A stretch of DNA of 64,000 nucleotides from contig NZ_JBPKBH010000013.1 of NCBI RefSeq assembly GCF_051388915.1, positions 124,001-188,000 on the forward strand, read 5' to 3'. This document shows, one piece after another, positions 44,010 through 52,861 of the stretch (the first letter of the stretch is position 1; every line of letters begins with the position of its first letter). The notes beneath the pieces are model-generated. The model was not told the origin of the DNA. It did not search any database and worked only from the letters and a program-made list of their open reading frames with translations. Made by a program: the position numbers and the translations under genes. Source of the stretch: Yinghuangia sp051388915 (lineage in GTDB: Bacteria > Actinomycetota > Actinomycetes > Streptomycetales > Streptomycetaceae).

Positions 44010-44169
44010 CCCGGACCCGCCGGTCCGGGNNNNNNNNNNNNNNNNNNNNNNNNNNNNNNNNNNNNNNNNNNNNNNNNNNNNNNNNNNNNNNNNNNNNNNN
44101 NNNNNNNNNNNNNNNNNNNNNNNNNNNNNNNNNNNNNNNNNNNNNNNNNNNNNNNNNNNNNNNNNNNNN
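44010..44169. other. Hairpin running into an assembly gap
   Basis: cccggacc / ggtccggg (44010-44029) is the likely terminator of gene E; 140 N follow at once (44030-44169). The stem may have caused the assembly break. Confidence 0.8.
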
Positions 44170-44199
44170 GTACTGATCACATGAAGGAGAAGCACCTTG

Positions 44200-45825
44200 G
44201 TGTTCCGAAGAACGTTTCGCAGCAGGGCCGCGGCCGCACTGGCGACCGGAACGTTGGCCGCCACCGGCCTGGTGGTGCTGGCCGCTCCCGCGGCACAGGC
44301 CACGGTGGTCGAGTACACGTCCGAGTGCGTCAACGACTTCATAGGCTCGGTCGGCGAGGTCCCGAGCAAGTACGACGTCACCGTCTCGCCGGTCAAGGAC
44401 ACGTACACGGTCGGCGACCAGGTGACGGTCGACTGGAAGTGGCTGACGTACCCGAAGGTTCCGGACCGCAGCCCGTTGGAGACGCTTCCGGAGAACTCGA
44501 CCCAGCCGTTCGGCGATATCGCCCTTGCCGGAGCCCAGGTCGACACCGTGCAGGTGTCGGGCCCGCAGGAGCATCCCGCCGCCAACCGGGGTGAACCGCT
44601 GATGGTTCCGGACATGACCGGGACCTTCACACTCACCGGCCCCGGCGCGGTGACCCTGACGCCGAAGGGCTACAAGACCGTCACCACGCTCGGCGCCATC
44701 AAGTCCGCCACGGCTTGCGGCCCGGTCGCCGGACAGGAGCCGGGCGTCGTCGTGACACTGAACGTCGAGGGCGCGCCGACCCCCGACCCGGTGATCAGCG
44801 CTCCGGCCGAGACCCACACCGGGTGGGAAATCGACCTGACCGGCAGCAACTTCGCGCCCAACGCGACGCCGCAGCTGTCGCTCTGCAACGGCGACGGGAC
44901 CAACTGCCTTCCGGAGCGGTTCGCGTCGAACACCCTGGCCGTCGACGGCGAGGGCAAGCTGACCGGCAAGGCGACCCTCGCGCCGTCGCCGTTCCAGATC
45001 CCGGACGGCGCGTATGTGATCAGGGTGTCGGACGGGCTCAAGGCCGCCCTGTCGCCGCTGATCGTGACCCGGTACGTGTCGCCGGATCCGCGTGTCGCGA
45101 CCGCCACCCCCGACGTGGTGGGGGTGGGGGATACCGTCACGGTCACCGGCAGCGGCTGGAACGCGGTGGGCAACGTCAACATCGTTCCGGTGGCGGCGGA
45201 CGGCAGCCTGACCGGCTCGACGGTCAGCGCGTTCACCGATCCCTTCGGCAAGTTCACCGCGCAGGTCGCCGTGACCGACACTTCCACCACGCAGATCCGG
45301 GTCAGGGAGGGCATCTCCTCGACGAAGCGGGTCTTCGTGCCGATCACCGTCCGCACCACCCCGCCGCTCCCGCAGGACGTCTCGGCGAACCTCGCCGCGG
45401 GTTCGCTGAGCATGTCGCAGGCGGGCGACGGCATCGACTTCGGGACAGTGCAGCTCAACGGCGAGGCACAGACCGTCACTTCGTCGCTCAACCAGGTCAC
45501 CGTCCTGGACGCCCGGGGTGGCAACCTCGGCTGGACGCTCACCGGTTCGATGACCGACCTGGTGGCCCCGAACGGCACGGACAAGATCCCGGCGGGCAAC
45601 CTTGCGTGGACCCCGTCCTGTGCCGCGCTCCCCGGCAGCCTGAGCACGGTCGCGAACGGCACCCCGGGCCCGCTGGCTTCGGCCGCATCGACGCTGTGCA
45701 GCGTGGGCGCGGACGGCTCCACCAGCGGGGGACGCTTCACCGCGGATGCCGAAATAACCCTCACCACCCCGGAGTTCGCCGCCTCCGGCGCCTACACCGG
45801 GACCCTCACCCTGACCCTGATCTGA
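44200..45825 (+). CDS. Secreted WxL-like surface protein F (type II)
   Basis: 541 residues. Signal peptide to about 33 (A-A-Q-A). Type II N-domain (SECVNDFIGSVGEVPSKYDV, YTVGDQVTVDWKWLTYPKVP, MVPDMTGTFTLTGPGAVTLT). Ig-like part about 195-390 (LCNGDGTNCLPERFASNTLA; V-G-V-G-D-T-V-T-V-T-G-S-G-W). C-terminal WxL-like domain about 394-541 (SMSQAGDGIDFG, DARGGNLGWTLTGSMTDL, PSCAA, TLCSV, YTGTLTLTLI). GTG at 44200 or the adjacent TTG at 44197; the ribosome site gaaggaga fits both. The promoter would lie in the gap upstream. G follows 57 nt later. Confidence 0.8.
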   Translation: MFRRTFRSRAAAALATGTLAATGLVVLAAPAAQATVVEYTSECVNDFIGSVGEVPSKYDVTVSPVKDTYTVGDQVTVDWKWLTYPKVPDRSPLETLPENSTQPFGDIALAGAQVDTVQVSGPQEHPAANRGEPLMVPDMTGTFTLTGPGAVTLTPKGYKTVTTLGAIKSATACGPVAGQEPGVVVTLNVEGAPTPDPVISAPAETHTGWEIDLTGSNFAPNATPQLSLCNGDGTNCLPERFASNTLAVDGEGKLTGKATLAPSPFQIPDGAYVIRVSDGLKAALSPLIVTRYVSPDPRVATATPDVVGVGDTVTVTGSGWNAVGNVNIVPVAADGSLTGSTVSAFTDPFGKFTAQVAVTDTSTTQIRVREGISSTKRVFVPITVRTTPPLPQDVSANLAAGSLSMSQAGDGIDFGTVQLNGEAQTVTSSLNQVTVLDARGGNLGWTLTGSMTDLVAPNGTDKIPAGNLAWTPSCAALPGSLSTVANGTPGPLASAASTLCSVGADGSTSGGRFTADAEITLTTPEFAASGAYTGTLTLTLI

Positions 45826-45836
45826 CCTCGTCCGGT

Positions 45837-45857
45837 CCCCGCCCGCACCGGGCGGGG
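45837..45857. terminator. Short hairpin between genes F and G
   Basis: Stem ccccgcccg / cgggcgggg with a 3-nt loop, followed closely by the ribosome site of gene G. It may reduce read-through or act as an attenuator rather than a full stop. Confidence 0.55.
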
Positions 45858-45882
45858 GCCGCGTGTGCAAGGGAGTGAACAG

Positions 45883-47499
45883 TTGTCGCGCAGACTCATG
45901 CCCCGACGAGCCGCGGTGGCGGCCGGGGTGCTCGCGCTGGCCGGGGGGCTGCTGGCCGCCGCCCCCGCCGCGCAGGCCCAGGAAGTCACCTTCACCTCGC
46001 AGTGCAAGAACCTGCTGGCCCCCGGACTGCCGATTCCGCCCTCGGAGACGAAGGTGGACATCCAGATCAGTCCGGTGAAGGACACGTACGCCGTGGGCGA
46101 CCTGGTCACGGTGAAGTGGAAGTGGGGCTCATACAGCAACGTTCCGGAGAGCAGCCCTCTGGAGGCGATCGAGGCCGACACCACGAAGCCGGTGGGGCAG
46201 ATCAACCTGACGGGTTCTCAGCCGGGCGTCCTGACCGTCGAGGGTGAGCGTAAGAACGAGCGCACGCTGCGGGGGCAGCCGCTGGTCATCACGGATATGA
46301 CGGCGACCCTGTCGCTGACCGCGACCGGCACGCTCGACTTCGCCCCCAAGCAGTACTCGACGTTCACGCAGGTCGGTACCTTCGACGCGGAGACCGAGTG
46401 CCTGCCGCTGACCACTCCCGGGGTCTCGACATCGATCACCGTCGAGGGAGGGCAGGTTGACCCGCGCACGCTGGACGCCCCGGACACCGAGGTCAAGCCG
46501 GGCGACACCATCACGCTCTCCGGGACCAAGTTCGCACCGAACACCGCCGCGCAGCTCAGCCTGTGCGAAGGGGACGGCAGCAACTGCCTGGCCAACCGGT
46601 TCGCGGCGAACATGCTTGCCATCGACGGTAGCGGCAACCTCGCCGGAACCGCGACGCTCGCCACGAGCGGCGTGCCGGACGGGACGTATCAGATCCGCGT
46701 GACCGATGGCGTGGGAGAGGCGCGCGCCAATCTCGTCGTCAAGGCATTCGTGCCGGGCGGGCCGCGCACGGTGGTCGCGGACGTCAGCAGCGGGCCACTG
46801 GGCACGACCGTGCACCTCACGGGCGAGAACTGGACCGGGAACCGCGCGATCAACATTTACGGGCTGAACGCGGACGGCTTCCCGCTCCTGCCGGCCGTGA
46901 ACCTGGCCACCACACCCGACGGGAAGTTCAGGGCCGACTACACCGTCAATGACCCGACGCTCACGCATATCCGCATCCGCGAGGGGACTTCGTCGGTGAA
47001 CCGGGTCATCATCCCGTTCACCATCGTCTCTGGGGCGAACGCCACCCAGGAGGCATCGGTCGCGCTGACACCGGGGACGCTGGCGATGACGCAGGCGGGT
47101 ACCGCGATCGACTTCGGTACGGCGACGCTCAACGGTCAGGCGCAGACGCTGAACGGCAGCCTGAACCAGGTGACGGTCACGGACTCCCGCGGCGGCGCGT
47201 TGGGTTGGTCTCTGACCGGCACGATGACCGATCTCGTTGCGGCGAACGGGACCGACAAGATCCCGGCGGGCAACATCGCGTGGACCCCGTCGTGCGCGGC
47301 GGCACAGGGCAGCCTGGACGAGGTCGCGAACGGCACGGCCGGACCGTTGGGTTCGACCGCGTCGATGCTGTGCAGCGTGGCACCGGACGGCTCCACCACC
47401 GGCGGACGGTTCACCGCTGATGCCCAACTGGCGCTGACTACACCTGAATTCGCGGCGGCAGGGTCGTACACCGGAACGCTCACCCTCACGCTCATCTGA
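45883..47499 (+). CDS. Secreted WxL-like surface protein G (type II)
   Basis: 538 residues. Signal peptide to about 33 (A-A-Q-A). Type II N-domain (SQCKNLLAPGLPIPPSETKV, YAVGDLVTVKWKWGSYSNVP, LVITDMTATLSLTATGTLDF). Ig-like part about 195-385 (LCEGDGSNCLANRFAANMLA; SSGPLGTTVHLTGENWTGN). C-terminal WxL-like domain about 391-538 (AMTQAGTAIDFG, DSRGGALGWSLTGTMTDL, PSCAA, MLCSV, YTGTLTLTLI). The TTG at 45883 is preferred: it has gggag upstream and gives the family start L-S-R-R-L; a GTG six codons earlier lies before that ribosome site. Closest to D in the N-domain. Confidence 0.8.
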   Translation: MSRRLMPRRAAVAAGVLALAGGLLAAAPAAQAQEVTFTSQCKNLLAPGLPIPPSETKVDIQISPVKDTYAVGDLVTVKWKWGSYSNVPESSPLEAIEADTTKPVGQINLTGSQPGVLTVEGERKNERTLRGQPLVITDMTATLSLTATGTLDFAPKQYSTFTQVGTFDAETECLPLTTPGVSTSITVEGGQVDPRTLDAPDTEVKPGDTITLSGTKFAPNTAAQLSLCEGDGSNCLANRFAANMLAIDGSGNLAGTATLATSGVPDGTYQIRVTDGVGEARANLVVKAFVPGGPRTVVADVSSGPLGTTVHLTGENWTGNRAINIYGLNADGFPLLPAVNLATTPDGKFRADYTVNDPTLTHIRIREGTSSVNRVIIPFTIVSGANATQEASVALTPGTLAMTQAGTAIDFGTATLNGQAQTLNGSLNQVTVTDSRGGALGWSLTGTMTDLVAANGTDKIPAGNIAWTPSCAAAQGSLDEVANGTAGPLGSTASMLCSVAPDGSTTGGRFTADAQLALTTPEFAAAGSYTGTLTLTLI

Positions 47500-47653
47500 A
47501 CCTGAGACGGCAAAAGGCGGTGGGGGGGGGGTGGGNACGGTTCACCGCTGATGCCCAACTGGCGCTGACTACACCTGAATTCGCGGCGGCAGGGTCGTAC
47601 ACCGGAACGCTCACCCTCACGCTCATCTGAACCTGAGACGGCAAAAGGCGGTG
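47406..47653. repeat. 117-nt duplication around a single N (assembly join)
   Basis: 47406-47522 and 47537-47653 are identical and flank a G-rich stretch with one N at 47536. The copy contains the last codons of gene G. This is two unmerged contig ends, not a biological repeat. Confidence 0.9.
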
Positions 47654-47695
47654 CCGGGTGCACGGAGGAATCCTCCGCGCACCCGGCACCTTTGT
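47650..47695. terminator. Bidirectional terminator between gene G and the protease
   Basis: A long stem: ggtgccgggtgc with gcacccggcacc (12 bp), continued inside by cggagga / tcctccg, then tttgtt on the plus strand. It separates two convergent genes and can serve both. Confidence 0.9.
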
Positions 47696-47702
47696 TCTCC
47701 GG

Positions 47703-50700
47703 TCAGATGACCTGGTACGCGCGAATCACGGTTGAGGTGACCGAGTTGCCGGAGGTGTCGGTACCGGAGATGCGCAGCGACACGAAACCGGCGGTCGGAT
47801 TGGGAATGGTGATGGCGGCCAGGCCCTGGGGAGCGGTGATGGCCGGCAGGCTGGTCCAGGTCTGCCCGTCATCGGTGGAGTACTCCACGGTCCCGGACGT
47901 CACCGACGCGAAGGTCGACCCCACACCAGGCTGGTACTCGAACCCCACAAGGCACGTCAGGTCCGTCCCCGCGTTGACCTGGTTGTAGTCGTTCATGTCC
48001 TGGAGACCGCAGACCGGCCTGGCCCCGAAGAGCGGCAGCGAAGCCTCGGTTGCCGGGTCGGTGTGCGCGGAGTTGAACGTCCAGTCGACCCGAACTCGCG
48101 TCGACAGCAGGGAATACGGCACGGTCCGGGACATTGACGCGGACAGTGTGTACGTACTCGCCGTCGGCGGGACCGGCACTTGGAGCGCCATGCTGTACAT
48201 CCCGGCATACGGGTGCGCGGAGGCGAGTACGTGGCCGCCGCTGCTGAGCGTCATCTCGGCCCCCGGGTCCGGGACGGCCATGCCGAGGCCTCCGGTCCAC
48301 CCGTCACCCAGCAGGGACGGCAGGTTGGTGTGTCCAAAGCTGATGACGTCGCCCTGCCGGGTGCCGACCTTCGTCGGCAGCGTCGGCCCGATGACGGCGG
48401 ATCCGCGGATCACCCCTGAGGTGCCCACCGGGTAAGCGGCATACGTCCTGTCGTCCATGCTGTGCGTGTAGGCGCCTGGCGCGGTCAGATCGAAGTTCCC
48501 CTTCCACGCCGTGTCCTGATTGGACGTCAGGTACTCGTCGACGCGATCCGGCACCTGGATCTCCTCGAAGAACCCGCTGCCGAGCTCGATCCCCTTGTAG
48601 AGCGCGGAGTGCGCGACCACGCCGGTCGCGGGGACGCCCTGGGCCTTGTAGGTGGTGTCGAGGTGGGCCATGGTCGCCTTCGTCGCCGCAAGCCCCGGGC
48701 TGGTCGGCACGCCGTTGTCGCGGGCCTCCAGGACCTCGTAGCGGTACGGGCTGTTGTCGGTGCCGTCCGACCAGGTCGACAGGTTGAGGTACGTCATGCC
48801 GGGCGTGCTGATCGGAAGCACGCGGAGGTTGTCGATGGCCGGGGTGGTACCGCCGCCCCGGTTGAGCACCATGGTGACGTAGGGGAACTGGTCGTTCCCG
48901 GTGAGCGCGGCCAGTTTCACACTCGTCCGTACGGCTCCCGCTGTGTCAACGGAGCCGCCGATGGGCACCATCTGGCGTGCGTCGAAGGTGAGTGTGGTGT
49001 TGGCGGAGACGGTCACCCTGCGGAATGCCACGTTGTAGCCGACGGTCGTCCCAGTCGTCGAAGGCTGCCGTTCGTCCATCAGCGCCAGCACCGAGTAGGT
49101 GCCCGCCGGGAACGTGCAGGAACTCCCGCAGTTCAGCGCGCCGTTCGTGATCTGATACGTCTGCGCCTGACCGCTTTCGTGGTGGAAGAACTGCACGACG
49201 CCTGCGGTCGGCGCGCCGCTGCGGTCGAGGGCGCTGACGGTCAGCGTCGGCCTCGCGACCGCGATGTCGATGGCGACGAGGACCGAGACGACAGCGGTTC
49301 CGTTGGGGTCGCGGCCGGTCAGCCGCGCGTAGTAGGTGCCCGGCGGTGCGGCGTCCGCGTGGGCGGTGACGACCACGCTCCCGAAGGCCGCCGGTGCGGT
49401 GGTCACCGGCGTGGACGTCACGGTGGCGAGCCCGGCGGGTGCGGGTGCGCCGAGTTCGGTGAACGCCTCGACGCCGAAGGTCAGCGTGACGTCCTGCGGC
49501 CCGTTGTTGAGGTAGTCGGCGGACGAGGAAGCGGTCTGCCCCGCGGTGTGCGGCTGTGGCAGCGAGATCGGGGTCACGTGGTAAGGAACGACCGTACGAG
49601 AGAGCGCCGCACCGATGTCGAGCAGCCCGGCGCCTTGCTGGAACGCGGTCGCGCCCGGCAGTTCGCGGGCGGACTCCAGCAGCGCGCCCTTGATGTGCCA
49701 GCCGTACCAGGTCGGATGCTGTTGGAGCAGGATCGCCGCGGCAGCGGACGCCATCGGTGTGGCCATCGACGTGCCGTCCAAGCCAACGTAGTTGGTGTCG
49801 ATGGGGAGACCAATCGTGGAGCCTGCGGCACGAGCCGCGACGATCCCGGCGCCGGGCGCGACGAGGTCCGGCTTGACGTTGTTGTCGATGGACGGTCCGC
49901 GGCTGGAAAAGCCCGCGACCCGGTCGCCGGACCAGATGGCACCGACGGTGAGCGCGGCCTGGGAGATGCCGGGCGCGTCGACGGTACGCGACGCGGAACC
50001 GCGGTTCCCGGCCGCCACGATCATCACCCGGCCACCCCAGGTGGCGTGCAGGGAGACCATGTCGGTCAGTGGGTCGCTGCCGGGGGCGGCGGGGCGTCCG
50101 AGGCTGAGGTTCATGATCTTGATGTTCTGGTTCGCGGCCCACTCGATTCCGGCCATGACCGCCGAGTCGGGGCAATGGCCGGTGTTGTCGCAGACCTTGG
50201 CGACGGCGAGGTGCGCGCCCGGCGCGATCCCCTTGTAGCGGCCGTTGGACGCGGCCCCGGTTCCGGCGATGATCGAGGCGACGTGCGTGCCGTGCCCGTG
50301 CGCGTCGACGGTCCCGTTCGGGGACGACGTGAAGTCCTGAGACGCCGTCACCACCCCTTGCAGGTCAGGGTGTGTGGGGTCGTAGCCGGTGTCGAGCACG
50401 GCCACGGTCACGCCGGTGCCGGTGTAGCCCTGTTGCCAGGCGGGTGCGACGTTCACCTGGGAGCGGCTGGCGTCCAGCGAGATTTCGGACTTCGCGTCGA
50501 TCCAGATCTTGTCCATCCGGCCGCCGCCAAGTGGCTTGGCACGGTTGGCCGTCAGGCCCTGTGGGACCTTGCCGACGAGTTCGTTCCACAGGTCGTCGGC
50601 CTTGGCCTTGTCGGCCTTGAGACTCTCGAAGCCGGAGTCGCGCGGGTCCTTGAAGTCCCGTAGTTTCTCGGTGCCTTTGGGCGGTGCGGTCTTGGCGTCG

Positions 50701-51281
50701 ACACCCACGGCGCGCTTGCCGAGCAGCGGCAGTGAGGGGGTGTGCGCGTCGTCGTACCCCCACGCGATCATCTGCGTGACGTTGAAGAGGCGCGGGTCGA
50801 TCTTCCCGGCCTGGATCGCCGCGACCGCGTCGTGCGGTACGACGGCGACACCTTGGCTGTCGTTGGTGACGTGCATCGGGATGCCGTCGCGGCCTTCCGC
50901 AGGCCGCACGCTGACGGACGGCTTGCCGTCGCCCCGACGCACGGTCACCTTGTCGCCGGTGATGAGGGTGACGGTCGCGTCGGGCGTGCCGAGTGGCGCT
51001 TCACCCGGCACCGCGGCCGGACGTACGCCCAGCGCGCCGGCGTCAACCGACGCGGGGGGCGAGGATGAGTNNNNNNNNNNNNNNNNNNNNNNNNNNNNNN
51101 NNNNNNNNNNNNNNNNNNNNNNNNNNNNNNNNNNNNNNNNNNNNNNNNNNNNNNNNNNNNNNNNNNNNNNNNNNNNNNCCGAGGATGAGTCCTCGGCGCC
51201 CGCGGGCTGAGTGGGGAGAATCAGAAGGGCGGCAATGCCCGTCGCCGCAAAGGCGGTTCTGCCACGTCTGCGTATTCGCAT
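47703..51281 (-). CDS. Large secreted subtilisin-like serine protease (S8)
   Basis: 1192 codons including 36 unread ones. Signal peptide to about 29 (A-G-A). Ser-rich segment interrupted by the gap. Inhibitor-like propeptide about 90-230 (TVTLITGDKVTV is typical of actinobacterial subtilases). Catalytic domain with Asp297 (VAVLDTGYD), His330 (HGHGTHVASI) and Ser505 (DGTSMATPMAS), plus oxyanion AAGNRG. A long C-terminal part of about 650 residues follows, with beta-sandwich-like modules and four cysteines, possibly substrate-binding. The ATG at 51281 has gagagga upstream. It converges on the surface-protein genes and has the island promoter element upstream, so it may process those proteins (inference). 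Confidence 0.92.
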   Translation of the reverse strand: MRIRRRGRTAFAATGIAALLILPTQPAGAEDSSSXXXXXXXXXXXXXXXXXXXXXXXXXXXXXXXXXXXXXSSSPPASVDAGALGVRPAAVPGEAPLGTPDATVTLITGDKVTVRRGDGKPSVSVRPAEGRDGIPMHVTNDSQGVAVVPHDAVAAIQAGKIDPRLFNVTQMIAWGYDDAHTPSLPLLGKRAVGVDAKTAPPKGTEKLRDFKDPRDSGFESLKADKAKADDLWNELVGKVPQGLTANRAKPLGGGRMDKIWIDAKSEISLDASRSQVNVAPAWQQGYTGTGVTVAVLDTGYDPTHPDLQGVVTASQDFTSSPNGTVDAHGHGTHVASIIAGTGAASNGRYKGIAPGAHLAVAKVCDNTGHCPDSAVMAGIEWAANQNIKIMNLSLGRPAAPGSDPLTDMVSLHATWGGRVMIVAAGNRGSASRTVDAPGISQAALTVGAIWSGDRVAGFSSRGPSIDNNVKPDLVAPGAGIVAARAAGSTIGLPIDTNYVGLDGTSMATPMASAAAAILLQQHPTWYGWHIKGALLESARELPGATAFQQGAGLLDIGAALSRTVVPYHVTPISLPQPHTAGQTASSSADYLNNGPQDVTLTFGVEAFTELGAPAPAGLATVTSTPVTTAPAAFGSVVVTAHADAAPPGTYYARLTGRDPNGTAVVSVLVAIDIAVARPTLTVSALDRSGAPTAGVVQFFHHESGQAQTYQITNGALNCGSSCTFPAGTYSVLALMDERQPSTTGTTVGYNVAFRRVTVSANTTLTFDARQMVPIGGSVDTAGAVRTSVKLAALTGNDQFPYVTMVLNRGGGTTPAIDNLRVLPISTPGMTYLNLSTWSDGTDNSPYRYEVLEARDNGVPTSPGLAATKATMAHLDTTYKAQGVPATGVVAHSALYKGIELGSGFFEEIQVPDRVDEYLTSNQDTAWKGNFDLTAPGAYTHSMDDRTYAAYPVGTSGVIRGSAVIGPTLPTKVGTRQGDVISFGHTNLPSLLGDGWTGGLGMAVPDPGAEMTLSSGGHVLASAHPYAGMYSMALQVPVPPTASTYTLSASMSRTVPYSLLSTRVRVDWTFNSAHTDPATEASLPLFGARPVCGLQDMNDYNQVNAGTDLTCLVGFEYQPGVGSTFASVTSGTVEYSTDDGQTWTSLPAITAPQGLAAITIPNPTAGFVSLRISGTDTSGNSVTSTVIRAYQVI
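51071..51178. other. Assembly gap within the protease Ser-rich linker
   Basis: 108 N, flanked on both sides by gaggatgagt, and both edges encode serines on the minus strand. The gap probably hides a short tandem repeat coding for a Ser-rich linker. The N-run keeps the reading frame, but its true length is unknown. Confidence 0.85.
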
Positions 51282-51431
51282 CTGCGTCCTCTCGCATGAA
51301 CAGACCCGGTGCCCATGGCCTGAGCACCGCCGTGCGCTGTTGCGTGGGGCAGGTGGTACTCAGGAGACGCTGTGGTGCGGCCAGCAGGCTGACACACAGT
51401 CAGAATGTTGACAAGCTAAGACAGTTGGTTG

Positions 51432-51502
51432 GTCAAAAACCCCTGATGAGGACGGGAATTGCGACACGTGTCAGCCGAACCAACCGGCGTTGAGGTGTTG
51501 AC
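51432..51502. promoter_or_regulatory. Island promoter element, copy 4, two-sided
   Basis: GACACGTGTC at 51463-51472. On the minus strand a TTGAC (51436-51432) lies 26 nt away, pointing to the protease about 150 nt further. On the plus strand another TTGAC (51498-51502) lies exactly 25 nt away, pointing towards the end of the convergent ATPase gene, where no plus-strand gene is recognised. The spacer 51282-51525 holds nothing else. Confidence 0.75.
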
Positions 51503-51525
51503 GGGCGTGAGGAGTCGCGCCGGGC

Positions 51526-51921
51526 CTACTGCGGCGTGACGGAGCGCGTCGGGAGGTCGCACCACACCGACTTTGACGCGATGTCGCGGACGAATCCCCA
51601 GCGGCACGAGAGGCGTTCGACGATCCAGAGCCCGCGTCCGAACGTACGCTCGACGCCGGGCAGCGGGGCTTTGGGTACGCCGTACCCGCTGTCGACCACC
51701 TCGATCCGGAACGTCGACTCCCGGAGTTGCAGCCGGAGCTCGGGTCGTCCTTCCGCGTGCAGGAGCGCGTTGCTGATCAACTCCGAGGCGAGTAAGGCCG
51801 CGTCGTCGCTGAGGTGGGGGAGCTTGTGCGCGAAGAGCGGCCCCCGCACGTGATCACGCGCGAGCTTGGCGGACTCGGGCATGTCGGGGAGGACGTACGT
51901 GCGGGTGACGGGCTCGCTCAT
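51526..51921 (-). CDS. Anti-sigma-factor-type ATP-binding protein (HATPase_c)
   Basis: A 131-residue GHKL-fold protein of the RsbW/SpoIIAB-like group: ASELISNALLHA (N box), RIEVVDSGYGVP (G1) and FGRGLWIVERLSCRWG (G2). Such small kinase-like proteins are very numerous in Streptomyces. The ATG at 51921 is preferred to a GTG at 51951 because ggagaggcg precedes it. It is divergent from an XRE/DUF397 pair; together the three match the WhiJ-like regulator sets of actinobacteria. Confidence 0.88.
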   Translation of the reverse strand: MSEPVTRTYVLPDMPESAKLARDHVRGPLFAHKLPHLSDDAALLASELISNALLHAEGRPELRLQLRESTFRIEVVDSGYGVPKAPLPGVERTFGRGLWIVERLSCRWGFVRDIASKSVWCDLPTRSVTPQ

Positions 51922-52036
51922 GGACGGGGGCGCCTCTCCGGTGGATGTCACGTTTGGTACGCCAAGCGTCGCGCTCCGGAGCTAACGTGGGGAGTGGCTG
52001 AATCCCAACAGTTGTTCTGTAGGCGGAGGCGACCTG

Positions 52037-52861
52037 ATGGCCCACCCGAAAGACATCGACCCGATGCGCTCGCCCAGGGCCTTCTACGGGTCGGAGTTGC
52101 GCAGACTCCGCGAGGCGGCGGGCCTGTCCCAGGAGAAGCTGGGCGACATGGTGATCTGCTCAGGCGCATATATCGGCCAGATCGAATCCGCGGTACGGAA
52201 GCCGCAGTTGGACATGTCGATGAGGCTGGATGGCGTCTTCGGCACGGACGGCCTGATGGCACGGCTGTGCGGCCTGGCGAACAAGTCACGGCATGCGGAT
52301 CACTTCGCCGACACTGCGGAACTTGAGTGCTTGGCGACAACGATCAGTGCGTTTGCACCCACGCTCATCACAGGTCTTGTGCAGACCGAGAGGTACGCCT
52401 TGGCCGTATTTGAGGCTGGCTTGCCGTGGGCCTCGAAAGCGGACATTGATGAACGTTTGCGGGCCCGGATGGATCGAACACGGCTGTTGGAGGCCGCAAC
52501 ACGCCCGGAGTTGTGGGTGATCCTGCATGAGTCGGCGCTGAGGCTGCCGGTGGGCGGGGCTGAGGTGATGCGACAGCAGCTTCGACACATTGCCACGCTC
52601 GCGCGGAACCGGCGGATCATCACGCAGGTGCTTCCGACGGCGGCTGGGGCCCACGCACTGATGGAGGGCTCGATCTACCTCATGTCGTTTGCTGACGCGC
52701 CATCAGTTGCCTATGTTGAAGGGGTTCTAACGGGCAATCTGCTGGATGATCCGATTATGGTCGCGGCGGCGCAACAGGCCTACGATCATGTGAGGGCAGC
52801 GGCGATGTCGCCCTCTGATTCGCTGCACATGATCGAGCGTCTGGCGGAGGACTACGAGTGA
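52037..52861 (+). CDS. XRE-type regulator with DUF5753 (WhiJ-like)
   Basis: A 274-residue DNA-binding protein: helix-turn-helix at about 18-75 (ELRRLREAAGLSQEKLGDMV, GAYIGQIESAVRKP), then the DUF5753 effector domain (APTLITGLVQTERYALAVFE, RLLEAATRPELWVILHESAL, VLPTAAGAHALMEGSIYLMS). The ATG at 52037 has gcggagg upstream. The stop overlaps the DUF397 start by 4 nt (GTGA). Usually these pairs control development or antibiotic genes; the targets here are unknown. Confidence 0.92.
   Translation: MAHPKDIDPMRSPRAFYGSELRRLREAAGLSQEKLGDMVICSGAYIGQIESAVRKPQLDMSMRLDGVFGTDGLMARLCGLANKSRHADHFADTAELECLATTISAFAPTLITGLVQTERYALAVFEAGLPWASKADIDERLRARMDRTRLLEAATRPELWVILHESALRLPVGGAEVMRQQLRHIATLARNRRIITQVLPTAAGAHALMEGSIYLMSFADAPSVAYVEGVLTGNLLDDPIMVAAAQQAYDHVRAAAMSPSDSLHMIERLAEDYE

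Noticed and set aside
42120..45870. Large minus-strand frames opposite the surface-protein genes
   Set aside because: They cross N-runs and lie opposite genes with signal peptides and conserved domains; no motifs are seen.
47406..47653. Second copy of the gene G 3' end as a gene fragment
   Set aside because: An exact duplicate on each side of a single N is explained by unmerged contig ends.
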